64,000 nucleotides of DNA, from the NCBI GenBank assembly GCA_943735955.1, contig OX030959.1:2269272-2333271 (forward strand), written 5' to 3'. A model generated the notes under the pieces. The model did no database searches and was not told the origin of the DNA. It saw only the letters and a list, made by a program, of their open reading frames with translations. This document shows, one piece after another, positions 34,548-64,000 of the stretch. The stretch's first letter is position 1, and every line of letters starts with the position of its first letter. A program made the position numbers and the translations under genes. The stretch is from Piscicola geometra (lineage: Eukaryota; Annelida; Clitellata; Hirudinida; Piscicolidae).

Positions 34548-35062
34548 TGTTTGAGCTGGGTTTACATTGACATAAGCGCAATACATCTAATAGCCGTAAT
34601 CAAATGCCGCCGCCATCTTTTTCTCTTGTTCCGTGTGCGACTTGTCCTTTCAACTTGTAATGCACTCCACTTGTGGCTCTCTTTTGACCCTTCTGTGTGC
34701 TTGGGTGTTTGTTTGTTTGTCTCTCCCACCCATTGGATGACGTCTCATGAATGCATGATAATGATGAAATGGTGACCGAATGAAGCATCATCATCATCAG
34801 GAGTACCACTGCATCTTTCCGGCATTTTCCTGTAAGCACGTGACCTTTGTTACACTGACATTCCATGTCGTCAGTTATAGACCAAAACTTGGCATTCTTA
34901 TTGTTTTTGTTTTTTCCTGTTGTTGTTACTGTTGTTGTGTTTATTTTTATTGTTTTTGTTGTAACCGTTGTTTTCATTGATGTTTTCTATTGATGTCACC
35001 ATTGTTTTCCTGTTCTTATTTATTGTGCCTGGATGTCTGTAGTTGTTTTGGCACTGTTACTT

Positions 35063-35396
35063 GTGTGTTCACTTGTGTGTCTGCTTGTGTGTCCACTTGT
35101 ATGTTTCTATTTGTGTGTGTACTTGTGTGTCTATTTATGCGTCCACTTAAGTGTCTGCTTGTGTGTCCACTTATGTGTCCACTTATGTGTCCACTTATGT
35201 GTCCACTTGTGTGTCTGCTTGTGTGTCTGCTTGTGTGTCCACTTATGTGTCCACTTGTGCGTCCACTTGTGCGTCCACTTGTGTGTTCATTTATGCGTCC
35301 ACTTGTGCGTCCACTTGTGTATCTGCTTGTGTGTCCACTTATGTGTCCACTTATGCGTCCACTTGTATGTGTACTTATGCGTCCACTTGTGTGTCG
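35063..35396. repeat. 12-bp minisatellite
   Basis: About 28 copies of TGTGTCCACTTA with variants (CTGCTTG, GCGTCC). Open in several frames by chance because 12 is a multiple of 3. Confidence 0.93.
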
Positions 35397-36474
35397 CAGT
35401 CTTCTTTCATTAACTTTTTTCTTTGTGTTGTTTTCTTTTGAGTTGGCTGATCTGCGGCGTTGTTGTTGTTGTTCTTTTTATTATTGTTGTTGATGTTGTT
35501 TTTGTGGATTAATGTTCTTTCCAAAAGGAATATTGAACGTGGTCATATCATTTCCTCATCTGCGTAGTCGTTAACTTATTAGCGAATCATTTTTGTTGCT
35601 ACGACACATTCATCTCCTCGCTCTTCAGTGTAACCCTCTATTTATATTATTCCCGTCATTTTATGACGACATCGACGATAGTGATGATGGTGGTGACGAT
35701 GTGGTCATCGTTGTTTTTAAGATTTCTTAGGCATTTTAAGTGTTTCGGCCAGCGCTCCCTTGTTACCTCTCGACGCCCTGTAGACCGCAGTGTAGCATCT
35801 TACCTCACTCATTCTTCTGCGCCCACCTTTTTATGTCTTCCGTGCGTGTAGTCGTTTTCATCGTCGTCGTTGTCGTCGTCGTCGTCGTTATCGTCATCGT
35901 CGTTGTTATTGAATGTTAATTTAAAGGGTGTGTGCGTGCATTGGTGGCGCCAACACGAGTCATCGGCGTTTTGAAGCTGGGCGCTCTCGCGACTACTTGA
36001 AGCGACTGATATTCGAGGCCTTTCGACAAGGCTCTTGCAAACATTTATATATCTTCGTATGTTCATTTATGTTTAATAAAAGGTTCTTTACATTGACTTC
36101 GACGCTGTGCCGAATTAAACGGTAGTGTTTGCAGATGCGACTAGATGAGGGTTCTTAGTAGATGAACAAGAGCCTACTGTCGAAGTGATGGCTTCGGAAA
36201 AATGTAAGGCATAAACAATTAACGACAGATATTCTTAAAACGTTAACAAACTTCAAAAGGCAATAAGCGCAAAAATGAATGTTGATGCAAGGTGTCAATT
36301 GTGGAGATTGCTTAGTCACTGGTCGTCATGGAGAAAGCATTTAGAAAACATAATCGGAGAATTGTGCCGAATTTGATTGTGGCTTGGATGGAATTGTAAA
36401 CTTTGATTAATGTGTGGATTAATACGTTGATGTCGTTGATATGAAATTGGAAGTGTGATCACATAAGTTTGGAA

Positions 36475-36568
36475 GGGTGAGAACGTTAGTTTGGGAGGGT
36501 GAGAACGTTAGTTTGGAAGGGTGAGAACGTTAGTTTGGGAGGGTGAGAACGTTAGTTTGGGAGGGTGG
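36475..36568. repeat. 22-bp tandem repeat in RAB11 3' UTR
   Basis: Four units of GGGTGAGAACGTTAGTTTGGGA (A/G variant) just downstream of the Rab stop codon on the minus strand. Confidence 0.9.
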
Positions 36569-36572
36569 TGAG

Positions 36573-38642
36573 TTAGGCGCAACAGTTGGACTTGTTGGGC
36601 ATCGACGGTGGCAGGGAGGTGGGCTTGACGGTGTCGTTCATGCTGACCTGCGAAAACTCCTGCGACTTTGCCACCCTCTTGTAGATCTCTGTAGGTGAGG
36701 TCGAAGGTGCGGCTTATACAATGGATGAGTTTAGTATACGGTATTAGGTATGTCAGCGATATAATGCAAGAAAGTTTTCTTTGCGCTTTAGATCGGTTAA
36801 GATTGTAAGAATGTACGAATATAACAAAATAGAAATGAGCGATTTTTATTGTCAGTTGATCATAATTAATAAATTGATTCTGATTAATGGATTGGTTAAG
36901 ATCAAAGATTTGATTATGATTAATGGATTGGTTATGATCAATGAATTGATTATGATTAATGGATTGGTTATGATCAATGATTTGATTATGATTAATGGAT
37001 TGGTTAAGATCAATGATTTGATAATTCACTCGCCTGTGAGGCAATTCTTGAATGCGGTTTCGACATTACTCGAGTCGAGTGCAGACGTCTCAATGTACGT
37101 CAGTCCGTGCTTCTCTGCATGTGATGATGCAAATGATGATGATGCAAATGATGATGATGCAAATGATGATGATGCAAATGATGATGATGCAAATGATGAT
37201 GATGCAAATGATGATGATGCAAATGATGATGATGCAAATGATGATGGTGCAAATGATGATGATGCAAATGATGATGATGCAAATGATGATGATGCAAATG
37301 ATGATGATGCAAATGATGATGGTGCAAATGATGATGATGCAAATGATGATGATGCAAATGATGATGGTGCAAATGATGATGATGCAAATGATGATGATGC
37401 AAATGATGATGATGCAAATGATGATGAAGTGAATGATGATGAAGTGAATGATGATGAAGTGAATGATGACGAAGTGAGTGATGTGACGAGATGTGAGTGA
37501 GGAATAGTGAGTGATCTCGTTGAGTAGGAATGACGAGTTGCAATTAGAGTGTTTGCACGTAAACTCAAATATTGGTTTTGCACTACCGCAAATAATACTG
37601 AATTAAATCATCATGGTCGTCGTCATCATCGTCATCATCATCATCGTCTTCATCATCACCAAAATCATCGTCTTCATCATCATCATCATCATCATCGTCG
37701 TCATCATCATCAACACCATCATCATTATCATGTATCATGAATTCAAACCTTACCGGCAAAAGCTAGTGCATCTTCGTGGTTGACGGCTCTGAGGTGACGA
37801 AGGTCGCTTTTGTTTCCGATCAGCGTGATGGCGGTCCCGTCGTCTGCGTGGTCCCTCAACTCCCTCAGCCACTTCTCGACGCTCTCAAACGTGAGGTTCT
37901 TCGATATGTCAAAGACCAGCATCGCTCCAACAGCTCCTCTGTAGTAGCTGCGTGCATGAAGGAAGTTGGGAAGGTAATTCATTGATTTAAGTTTATGAAC
38001 ATTTAGACTTTTAAAAACACTGCTCGAGTAATTCCCGTGAATAAAGATTCGAAATGAGATTTACGGCATACAGATGGAAAATGCAAATTCACGAATATAG
38101 ACTGGATGAATGCTCCATCTATGCCCACGTACGCGCTAGTGATCGCACGAAACCTCTCTTGACCAGCTGTGTCCCAAATCTGAGCTTTGAGTCGCTTTCC
38201 TTCTACTAAAATCGTTCTATCAAAAAATGGAAAAGTAATTAAATCTAAGAAGAGTGCTTTGAAACAAAGTGGAATAAGAATGTTGAAAAATAAATCCAAC
38301 CTAGTGGCGAACTCGACTCCAATGGTCGTTTTGCTTTCGAGTGTGAACTCGTTTCTAGTGAAGCGAGACAGAAGATTACTTTTGCCTACTCCTGAGTCGC
38401 CAATCAACACCACTGTTTTTATTTAGAAAGTGTAAGCGGTTGAGGATACTAAAAGTAAGATTATTGGCTAAAATTATATTCGGTTTCAGTTGGTTTTTTT
38501 TACTTCCTATAGTAGAAAAATCCAAATTTTCACTAAAGTCATTTTTTAAAAATTATTTAAAGAGTTTATTAAGCCAAATATTGAGATATAAAGAATCACA
38601 TTTGAAAAGGTAGTCGTATTCATCTGACAGGTCTTGGTACAT
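36573..38642 (-). CDS. RAB11: Rab11-family small GTPase
   Basis: Six exons, 38642-38600, 38412-38301, 38216-38133, 37947-37754, 37114-37034 and 36688-36573, give 209 aa with consistent phases. Rab11 controls recycling-endosome traffic. Motifs: N-terminal DEYDYLFK, P-loop GDSGVGKS, switch [32 protein letters not shown], and ETSAL. Rab11-specific stretches such as FTRNEF and RDHADDG match closely. Instead of the usual CCQNI-type tail it ends NCCA; two cysteines remain for geranylgeranylation. The divergence from vertebrate RAB11A/B (for example LVFDISKNL) leaves RAB25-like affinity possible. Intron 5 uses a GC donor (ACAG|GCGAGT). The first exon was found by matching DEYDYLFK and lies 322 bp from the start of the divergent MAN2C1 gene. 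Confidence 0.95.
36871..37022. repeat. 36-bp tandem repeat in RAB11 intron 5
   Basis: About four copies of a 36-bp AT-rich unit (TTGATTATGATTAATGGATT...), reaching to within about 12 bp of the GC donor of the exon at 37034. Confidence 0.9.
37122..37475. repeat. 15-bp minisatellite in RAB11 intron 4
   Basis: About 20 units of GATGATGATGCAAAT, then three GATGATGAAGTGAAT variants. On the coding strand the array ends a few bases before the acceptor of the exon at 37114, so it replaces the normal pyrimidine tract. Confidence 0.95.
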
Positions 38643-38964
38643 CTTGTGGTCTAATTATGACTCAATATTAACTTTTTACAATCTTATTATTTCTTCTAGT
38701 TAATTGAAAAAGAATTTAAATTGTTTTACGTTTCATATATGTTTGAAACACTTTGTTGGAAATTTCATTTTTATCATTTAGCTAATCAACAGGTAAAATA
38801 TAGACTGTAATGAACATTATAGAATAAGATATAAATTAAAAATAGGTTTTTGGAAAAATAGTAATTTTTTAAAAACGCTTTGATAAAATTATATTAAATT
38901 AATCTAATAAAAAAGTTCGTTTTTAAATTTATAAAGCTATTTAAATACCCTTTCAAAAATTTAA
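38643..38964. promoter_or_regulatory. Putative bidirectional promoter, RAB11 / MAN2C1
   Basis: 322 bp separate the two divergent start codons. The interval is AT-rich and has no other gene, so both transcripts must start in it unless there are untranslated exons elsewhere. No specific factor site is claimed. Confidence 0.55.
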
Positions 38965-49726
<10,762 letters not shown>

Positions 49727-50156
49727 CTACTCAATTATTGCATTTTCTGCGTCTTTTCTTTTCAAGATTATATTTGTGAAATATTGTATAATTTAAAAAT
49801 TAAATTAAATTAATTTTAATTAAAGGATGTGGTATATATGAGTTATGGAGATTATAAATTAAAATTATACATTACAATATTCGTAGCTCAATTAAAAATG
49901 TTTCTTTTTAGTAATTTTAAAAATAAAAAATATAAGACTTTGTTTTAACCTCAAACCTTTATGGAACCTTTTTACTCGTAATAGATTCTAAACTTATAGT
50001 TTGAAAGTAGATAATGCATAATTAAAATATTATATCAGAATTTCTAGAAAAATGCAACTTTAAACGAAATAAATAATAACCTGTTAAAGTTTGCATTTAA
50101 GCATCCATCTCTTATAATGGCCGCTTTGTTGATAGACTAAACTTTTACTTTTTAAA

Positions 50157-57663
<7,507 letters not shown>

Positions 57664-58140
57664 AGGCATTGTTTTTTAGTTGATTGATTGCTGGTCCTTT
57701 TAGACCAACAAACTTTGTTAGTTAGGCGCCTTCTCAGCTCAGCATCTTGTATTTAAACAATGATGCCAATACGATTCATAATAGACCAACTGATACGGTA
57801 AAGCTTGTACAAAAATGTTGAATGATATACAAAAGACGTGTACAAACGTATCAGTTCAACTCAGAACAGCGTACACTAATGATAGAGCATCATCACTTTT
57901 TATCATTTTACACACGTCACTAGCAGTTCTAAGCACAACACCATACCGATAACTGTTCCAATTCACGATAAGAAAACAAACAATATGATGAGATAAGATG
58001 TTCAAACGACAGTGACACGACAACCCGTTCACTAAAAGATGTTCCAAAGTAAACGCCCCATCGGCACAGTACCTTGCAGTCCACAGAAGCACCACACAGC
58101 CAGAACTACAAGCACAACTATAGCAGCAGCAGCAGCAGCA
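57664..58140. other. Tail-to-tail spacer, KDM7-like and XPO1 3' UTRs
   Basis: 476 bp between convergent stop codons; it must carry both polyadenylation regions. Nothing else seen. Confidence 0.6.
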
Positions 58141-61100
58141 TCAATCCTGCATCTCCTCGGGGATCTCGTGCGGGTTGATGATGCCTGGCACGGTCATCTG
58201 CACCTTCCTCTTCTCCTCCTGCGCCTTCACGATGGCAGCCTCCCTCTCCTCCAGGTACAAGCCAGTGTTGTCCTCGCCTGCGAACTCCTGATTATAGTCG
58301 TGGTGGATGTGGTGGTGGTAGTGGTGGTGATGATAGATTTGATGATGAATATGACGGCGATGGTGTCTGATGGTCATGATGATGATATGTGATGATGATG
58401 ATCTCGAAGATGAGGGGCGTACCCTGATTTGAACGATGAAGTCCCGAAGGTGCTCCTTGAACTGCGGGATGTCCTGGTTGAAGCTGAACAGACCCTCGAT
58501 GAACATCTTTATCTGTGCGCTGATGTATGTGTGCGTGTTTGTGTTGGTATGTGTGTGCTTGCAATAATGTACAGCAATAATAAATACTCACTCGTTGAGG
58601 TGGGAGAAGGCGGACTTGAGGAGGTTGGCGAGGAACTCCTGCACGTAGAGCATGTTCTGGAGGGGCTCGATGCCCGGCGAGAGAGGCACTGTGATCTTGT
58701 TCATCTCCACCAGACTGAACATGAAGGCCAGGATGGTGGCGTGCATCATGAGGCCTGTGTGGTTGTTGGTGCTTGTGGTGTGCTTTTTGAGGTTGCGATG
58801 TGGTTGATGAAAATTTGAATTAAAGTAATAGTGAAAAAAGCTAAAATATCGTCAAAGAGGCGCACCTGCAGTGTGTGAGCTGTCAGTGACGACGGAGAAG
58901 ACATGCTGTAGGATGTCGGTGTAGTACGTCTGGTAGAAGCTCTGAGCGGCCGCGTCGTTCTGGCTGACGCTCTGCAGCATCTCGTAGAGGATGCTCAGGC
59001 CGGTGTCGGAGACGTTGCGCATGGTGTGCTTGAAGCCCCAGATGACCGAGTCGAGCACCAGTTTGAACTGCGTGGGAGGAATGGCGAGGAAGGCGAGGAA
59101 GCAGTGCGAGTTGACGGCCTGCAGCAGGAGGAAGAAGTTGCTGCGGTGCTCGGGAAACTCCTCGAAGTTCTTGTTGATCATGTTCAGCGTGCACTCAAAG
59201 ACTGCATCGAAGATCTGGGGGACCTCCTTCGTTATGTGGCCTGCAAGTTTGTTGACGATGGTCGCCATTGTGCTGAGTACCTCTGGCTCGCGCGCCGACG
59301 GCACGTTGCGTTTGTAGTCGAGAAGGACCGCGTCGAGGAGCGGAGGGATGAAGTTGTCAGCCACCTGGTGTGCGCAAGATGGTGGTGGCGGCTTAGGGTG
59401 AGTCATGGTTGGTCGGAGTGATTCAAAGACTATACGTCTTGAATCTAAAACTATACTGACTAGAGAATACCAAACACATAACACATAATAGCAAAGCAAA
59501 AAGTACCTGTCAACCACACACCCAACCAACCACAGACACAACCACACATATACAAACACACACACACACCTACACACACAAGCACACTCACCACTTGAGG
59601 GTCCTCACAACGGGTGACCCACGAGGAGATGAGCTTGAGCGTTTCCTTCTTGATGGTTCGCATGCTCTTGATCAGTGGCTGCTTCGTCACCACCTCCCCG
59701 TTGGCGGCGATGGCGCTCGAGACGTTCTCGCTCATCACCTTGTACACGTTCAGCATGTCGAGGTAAATGCGACCAAGCTGTGTGTTTGTGCATTTTTGTG
59801 TATGTGTGTGTGAGCCTCAAAAATGTTTGAGTTTAAAATTGGTCGCTAGGTGTCAGTCCGTAAGTACCTGTCCGATGAATGGGTGACCAAGGGCTTTGCA
59901 GGCTTTGACGTTGGTTTTGAGAATGTTCGCCAGGTGCTTCACTGTCTCGGGGTCCTTCAGCACTTCGACATCCTGCCAGAAATTGTAAAGGGATATTATT
60001 ACATCCAAGTAATTATGAAATAATGTAACCTTGCATCGTCGTCGCCAGATTCGTCATAATTTATTATACATTTCAAAACAATTAAAATTTAATTAATAAA
60101 AGTAAAAACGACATAAATAAAAAGAATAAAAAGTGGGACGCACATGCGACGCCTTGAGAATGATGCGGTCCCACACGTCGTTGGGCAAACTCATGTACTT
60201 GACGATCAGCTTGTCCTGCACTTGCTGGTCCGTCTGCGCACTTATCATGTAGCCGACTGCCTCGAAGAAGATGTGCACCTGGAAAAATGGTGGGTTGGGT
60301 TGGTGTGGTGCGGAGTGGAGTGTGAAATAGGAAAATGTGTTGAGTGGAAAAGCGAGATGAAAGGACATTGTTGAAAGTGAGCAAGCGGACGGTAGTGACC
60401 TGTTGCGGCTGCAGGTCGCAGATGATGCTGTTGATGTTGTTGAAGATTTCGTTGATGAAGGGCATCAACTCACCCACTTGCACCTGCACAAAGTGTCGCC
60501 TGCACTTCTGCGAGATCTTTATGAACGTGTCGCACGCCATGTCCTGCACTCCGTCGTGCGTCTCGTGCATGAACTCAAAGAGTTTGTTGACGACCGTCTT
60601 CAGGAAGCGCCAGTGCGCCCTCAGAAAGCGCGGGTACTGACCCACCACGTACATGATGTTCGACGCGATGATCGCCTTGTTGTCCTTGCCCCTCTTCTGC
60701 TCGCACAGGCCGAGCAGTTCCTTTATCACCGTGACGAGAAATCGCTTCTCGTCTTCCTCGTGCATGGCGCCACTGATGGAGCCGATGGCCCAGCAGAGCG
60801 TATTCAGGTTTCGCCACGACCACTCGCTGCCGTTCACCTGGTTGCGCAACTTCTCGGTCATGATGGTCTCGGTGTCGAGGTAGTCGAGGTGCGTCAAGTA
60901 GACGAGCGTCTCGCGCATCGTCTTGTACATGTTGATGGCGTCGGTGTCCTTCATGAACTCCCTCACCACCTCGCCCTGGTCGTTCTCCACAATCAACACC
61001 TCTTCCGGCTTGACCATCCTCGAGATCATGATGCGTCTGACCTTCGAGAGGATCGGCTGGAAGAAGGTGCGACGGGGGTGCGTCTCGAAGGAGGGCTTGG

Positions 61101-62015
61101 TGCGCGGACTCATGAAGAGCGGGTTGAGAGGCGTGTAGGGACTCTCCCTGTACAACTCAGCTGCCAGAGAGTTCCAGTACTCGAGACAGATCTTGAAGAT
61201 CTCAGTCTCTTCCACTTCCGAGATGAGGACGATGTACGTGAGCGCCTGGCGTGTGCAATGTTGTGTGGTCTTGGTGAGTGTTAAGGCATCTACTGGTGTG
61301 TGAGATGTTATGAAGATACTTCACATATAACAACACATACAATCACGTATATACAACAACACACACAACAACATACATATTGGAGGGACTCTCTGAGCTC
61401 GGGGTTCTTCTCGACCAGCTTGCCCTGCTCCTTGAGGAAGGTGCAGTAGAAGAGCGAGAGGTTCTGGATGAAATTCTGCTCCACGTCGGTGCCCATGCGG
61501 TACGCCTCCTTGATGTTGGCGTCGAGTGGCAGCATCGCCTGCAACTGTTGCGTCGTTGTGCTGAAGATCTTGACAAACTGCTCCTCGTACTGGGTCGCCT
61601 GCACGCCCGCAATCTCAGTGAGTGCCTTCAGCGTGACGTTCCTGAAGAGCGGCACGTTCAGGAACTTGGAGATGAGTGTCGAGCAGAGCGTCGTCTCGAA
61701 GATGAAGCCGAGCGGGATCCAGTTGAGGAAGCGCAAGAGGGTCTCGAGGGTCGCGCCGACTAGCGAGGCATTTTGTGAGTTCTCGAGCACGTACTGGCAC
61801 AAGTCGAAGATCTTGGCAAACTCCGAACACATGCTCTCCTTCAGATGACGTGCCTTCGTCTGCGTCATCTGGCCGCTCGAGAAGTCGAACACCTCCTCAC
61901 TCAGGAGTTTCAGGATGATCATGTTGTTCTGGCAGAGTGACTCGTTCGTCTTGCTCGCGCCCACGATGTCGCTGATGAATGTGTTCCAGTTGTGCGGCCA
62001 CTCATACTTCAGGAT
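58141..62015 (-). CDS. XPO1: Exportin-1 (CRM1), 3' nine exons; 5' part outside window
   Basis: Exons 62015-61377, 61245-60400, 60278-60144, 59972-59868, 59777-59592, 59364-58866, 58754-58592, 58519-58423 and 58287-58141 join in phase to 938 aa plus stop, about residues 130 to the C-terminus of the roughly 1071-aa human protein. XPO1 is the nuclear export receptor that binds leucine-rich signals with RanGTP. HEAT-repeat sequence is very well conserved, for example [27 protein letters not shown]-like [25 protein letters not shown] and PHEIPEEM near the end. The cysteine of IICDLQPQQ (codon 60420-60418), the leptomycin B target Cys528 in human, is kept. About 130 N-terminal residues must lie upstream of 62015, beyond the LINE and past the window edge. 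Confidence 0.97.
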
Positions 62016-62154
62016 CTGATGTGTAGTTGCCATGTGTGTTTGTGTCGCTAATCGCCTCTCCACTACCCAACTTCCACATGCTCACATTCACACTCCATCA
62101 CCCCTTCCAACATTCCTCACTTCTTTTGAAATAGTCACTCCACCAGATGTCAAC

Positions 62155-63885
62155 AAATAATGCACGACTCATGCAAAAAATCTTCTCCTATAGATCCTTA
62201 TGCAAACAAAATTCTCATTCACTGCAGTGAGGTGCTATCAGAAGCATTCTCTTATCTTACCAATCTCTCCTTCTCTGAAGGTCAATTTCCGGCTTCTTTC
62301 AAAACGGCTCAAATCACCCCTCTTCTCAAAAAATCAAACCTTAATCCAGATCTACCATCTAATTACAGGCCAATATCTAACCTTAGTACCCTATCAAAAA
62401 TTATAGAACGACTTGCTCTGAAAAGACTACAACCTCATCTAAGTGCAAATCCCAATGTTACATCCTATCAATCTGCATATCGAACCAATCATTCTACTGA
62501 GACTGCCCTCCTACATATTCTCGACAGCACCTTCACTTCGTGCGACGCAAGAGACACCACCATCTTGGCCAGCCTTGATCTCTCTGCTGCATTTGATACC
62601 ATCACCCACTCAATCCTTATTGACAGACTCAACCTTGATTTCAGCATTAATGGCACTGCTCTATCCTGGTTAAAATCCTATCTGGACAATCTCTCTCAAT
62701 ATGCCAAGATGGGCAATCATTTCTCTTCCATTGTCAACCTAGAACATGGTGTTCCCCAAGGCTCTGTCTTAGGCCCATTACTCTTCACCACATACATATC
62801 TCCAGTCAGTCACATATTTCGAGAATTTTACACGCCTTTCCACCAATATGCTGATGATACTCAGCTTTTCTACTCCGTCAATCCCAAAAAACCATCACCT
62901 GATATTGCCTAATTAATTTCATGTATATCATCTCTGGAATCATGGTTCCTTCACAACAATCTGCAATTAAATCCTACAAAAACAGAGATCATAAAGCTCA
63001 GCACTTCCCAACAACTGAAATCACTTAATAATTTACAATCAATTTCCATTGACAAAGAGACACCTATCACAATCAACACACATCTAAAAACACTAGGTAT
63101 CACACTTGACTCAAAGCTAAAGTTCAAGAATCACATCACCTTAATAACTCAATCATGTAATTATCCTCTTAAAGCAATCAAACATATCAGACCATTCCTA
63201 TCAACAACTATTGCTTCATCACTCATCAGATGCTTAGTAATATCAAGGTTAGACTATTGTAATAGTACACTATACAACAAGAAATTCGACTCCAACGAAT
63301 CATGAACAAAGGCGCTCGGATTGACTTAAACATCATAACACCTATTCAACATACAAGTTCATCTAAAAATTTAAAAAGTCTACACTGGCTTCCGGTTAAA
63401 TTTCGCATTCCCTTCAAAATTGCCACCATCACATTTAAAACACTTACAACATCTCAGCCTTCTTATCTCAGAAACCTACTCACCATCAAAAACAGCAATA
63501 AACATCTTCGTTCATCATCCACTACGACATTACTTAAAGCTCCTGTAAGAACCAACATAGCCAACCGTGCATTCCGCCACTCATCGCCATCAAACTGGAA
63601 CAGCCTACCACCACACATCAGAAACAGCAAATCCCTAACAATATTCAAGAAAAAATTAAAAACTCATTTCTTTCAACTAGCATTCAAATAATCATTTTTT
63701 CTCTTATTTTTTCTTATATCATTTACTTATTCACTTAGTCATTCATTTGTAGTCATTTACTCAGTCATTTATTTCATGGTTTAATTTTTATTATTATTAT
63801 TTTTTCATTCCACTAAGTACTTGACAAATAGCGCTTCTGTTGAACCATAGCAATATATAAATGAATTGTATTATTATTATGTATG
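62155..63885 (+). mobile_element. 5'-truncated CR1/L2-like non-LTR retrotransposon
   Basis: Reverse-transcriptase ORF remnant followed by a 3' tail with short ATT repeats (about 63868-63882). It lies in an XPO1 intron, in the opposite orientation to the gene. No endonuclease domain is present, so it is 5'-truncated, the usual outcome of LINE insertion. The left border is approximate and no target duplication was found. Confidence 0.85.
62160..63691 (+). pseudogene. LINE reverse transcriptase, broken
   Basis: The RT domain reads from fingers to palm: SNYRPISNLSTLSKIIERL, QSAYRTNHSTETALL, LASLDLSAAFDTITH, HGVPQGSVLGPLLF and the catalytic QYADDTQLF. An in-frame TAA stands at 62910-62912 just after the palm. 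Reading continues to about 63303, where a small deletion shifts frame near LDYCNS / LQRIMNKGARI. The last part (63302-63691, LHWLPVKFRIPFKIATITFKTL to THFFQLAF) is the conserved C-terminal segment of CR1/L2-type elements. With a stop and a frameshift it cannot make the full enzyme. Confidence 0.9.
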
Positions 63886-64000
63886 CAAGCTGACCCAGTA
63901 TTATAATATTTAAGACAATATAAAACATTAAAAAAACTTGAAAAAATAATTACATTAGAATCATTAAATTGGAAAATTAGTGCCAAAATTGTAAAAAAAT
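63886..64000. other. AT-rich XPO1 intron sequence
   Basis: Short AT-rich end of the window beyond the LINE; presumably still intron of XPO1. Nothing recognised. Confidence 0.5.

Noticed and set aside
35063..35396. Regular short repeats suggesting a CRISPR array
   Set aside because: Units are contiguous 12-mers without spacers, in a eukaryotic genome; it is a minisatellite.
37100..37543. Long open frames of DDAND, MMMMQ or HHHLH repeats
   Set aside because: A 15-bp minisatellite is open in all frames; it lies in a Rab11 intron.
49727..50156. MAN2C1 and KDM7-like gene as an operon
   Set aside because: They are on the same strand 430 bp apart, but no trans-splice acceptor precedes the second ATG and a polyadenylation-like AATAAA lies between; ordinary neighbours are simpler.
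58883..59421. Long open frames opposite or out of frame in the XPO1 exons (also 60403-61284)
   Set aside because: GC-rich conserved exons create antisense open frames; XPO1 identity fixes the coding strand.

Overview
This is nuclear DNA of an invertebrate animal. Genes have many short GT-AG introns, exons are GC-richer than the AT-rich spacers, and the gene set is metazoan (SHANK scaffold, MAP-kinase phosphatase, Rab11, cytosolic alpha-mannosidase, PHF8/KDM7 demethylase, exportin-1). The extreme load of tri-nucleotide and GT/CA repeats would suit a lophotrochozoan such as an annelid, but the species cannot be fixed from the sequence. Gene models were built by hand from splice sites, reading phase and remembered family similarity; no search or alignment was run.

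Layout: 0.9-2.7 kb ENPP-type ectophosphodiesterase (-). 3.8-6.2 kb a complete piggyBac transposon. 7.5-14.6 kb a SHANK-type synaptic scaffold (-) with SPN, ankyrin, PDZ and SAM regions but no SH3. 15.8-16.2 kb retroelement debris. 16.4-22.4 kb three near-identical tandem genes for secreted PAN-like plus C-type-lectin proteins (-). 24.0-27.1 kb dual-specificity phosphatase (-). 29.2-34.4 kb a small coiled-coil protein gene (+) whose last intron is about 4.2 kb of one 17-bp minisatellite. 36.6-38.6 kb Rab11-like GTPase (-), head to head with MAN2C1 (+, 39.0-49.7 kb, 32 exons, complete). 50.2-57.7 kb PHF8/KDM7-type JmjC demethylase (+, 23 exons, complete). 58.1-62.0 kb the 3' nine exons of exportin-1 XPO1 (-), its 5' part lying beyond the window. 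A broken CR1/L2-like LINE sits at 62.2-63.9 kb in an XPO1 intron, and a hAT-type MITE with an 8-bp target duplication sits in a MAN2C1 intron.

The host genes are mostly unrelated housekeeping and signalling genes. The shared feature is intron content: introns are largely tandem repeats. GT-rich runs tend to start at 5' splice sites and CA-, CCA- or CAA-rich runs to end at 3' splice sites, so several introns could pair end to end as RNA. Whole introns consist of a 17-bp minisatellite, a CA run, an ACT run, a 10-bp repeat or a 24-bp repeat. The most unusual items are the 17-bp minisatellite intron, the GU/CA intron-bridging pattern, an apparently intact piggyBac element, the lectin triplication and a GC-AG intron in the Rab11 gene.
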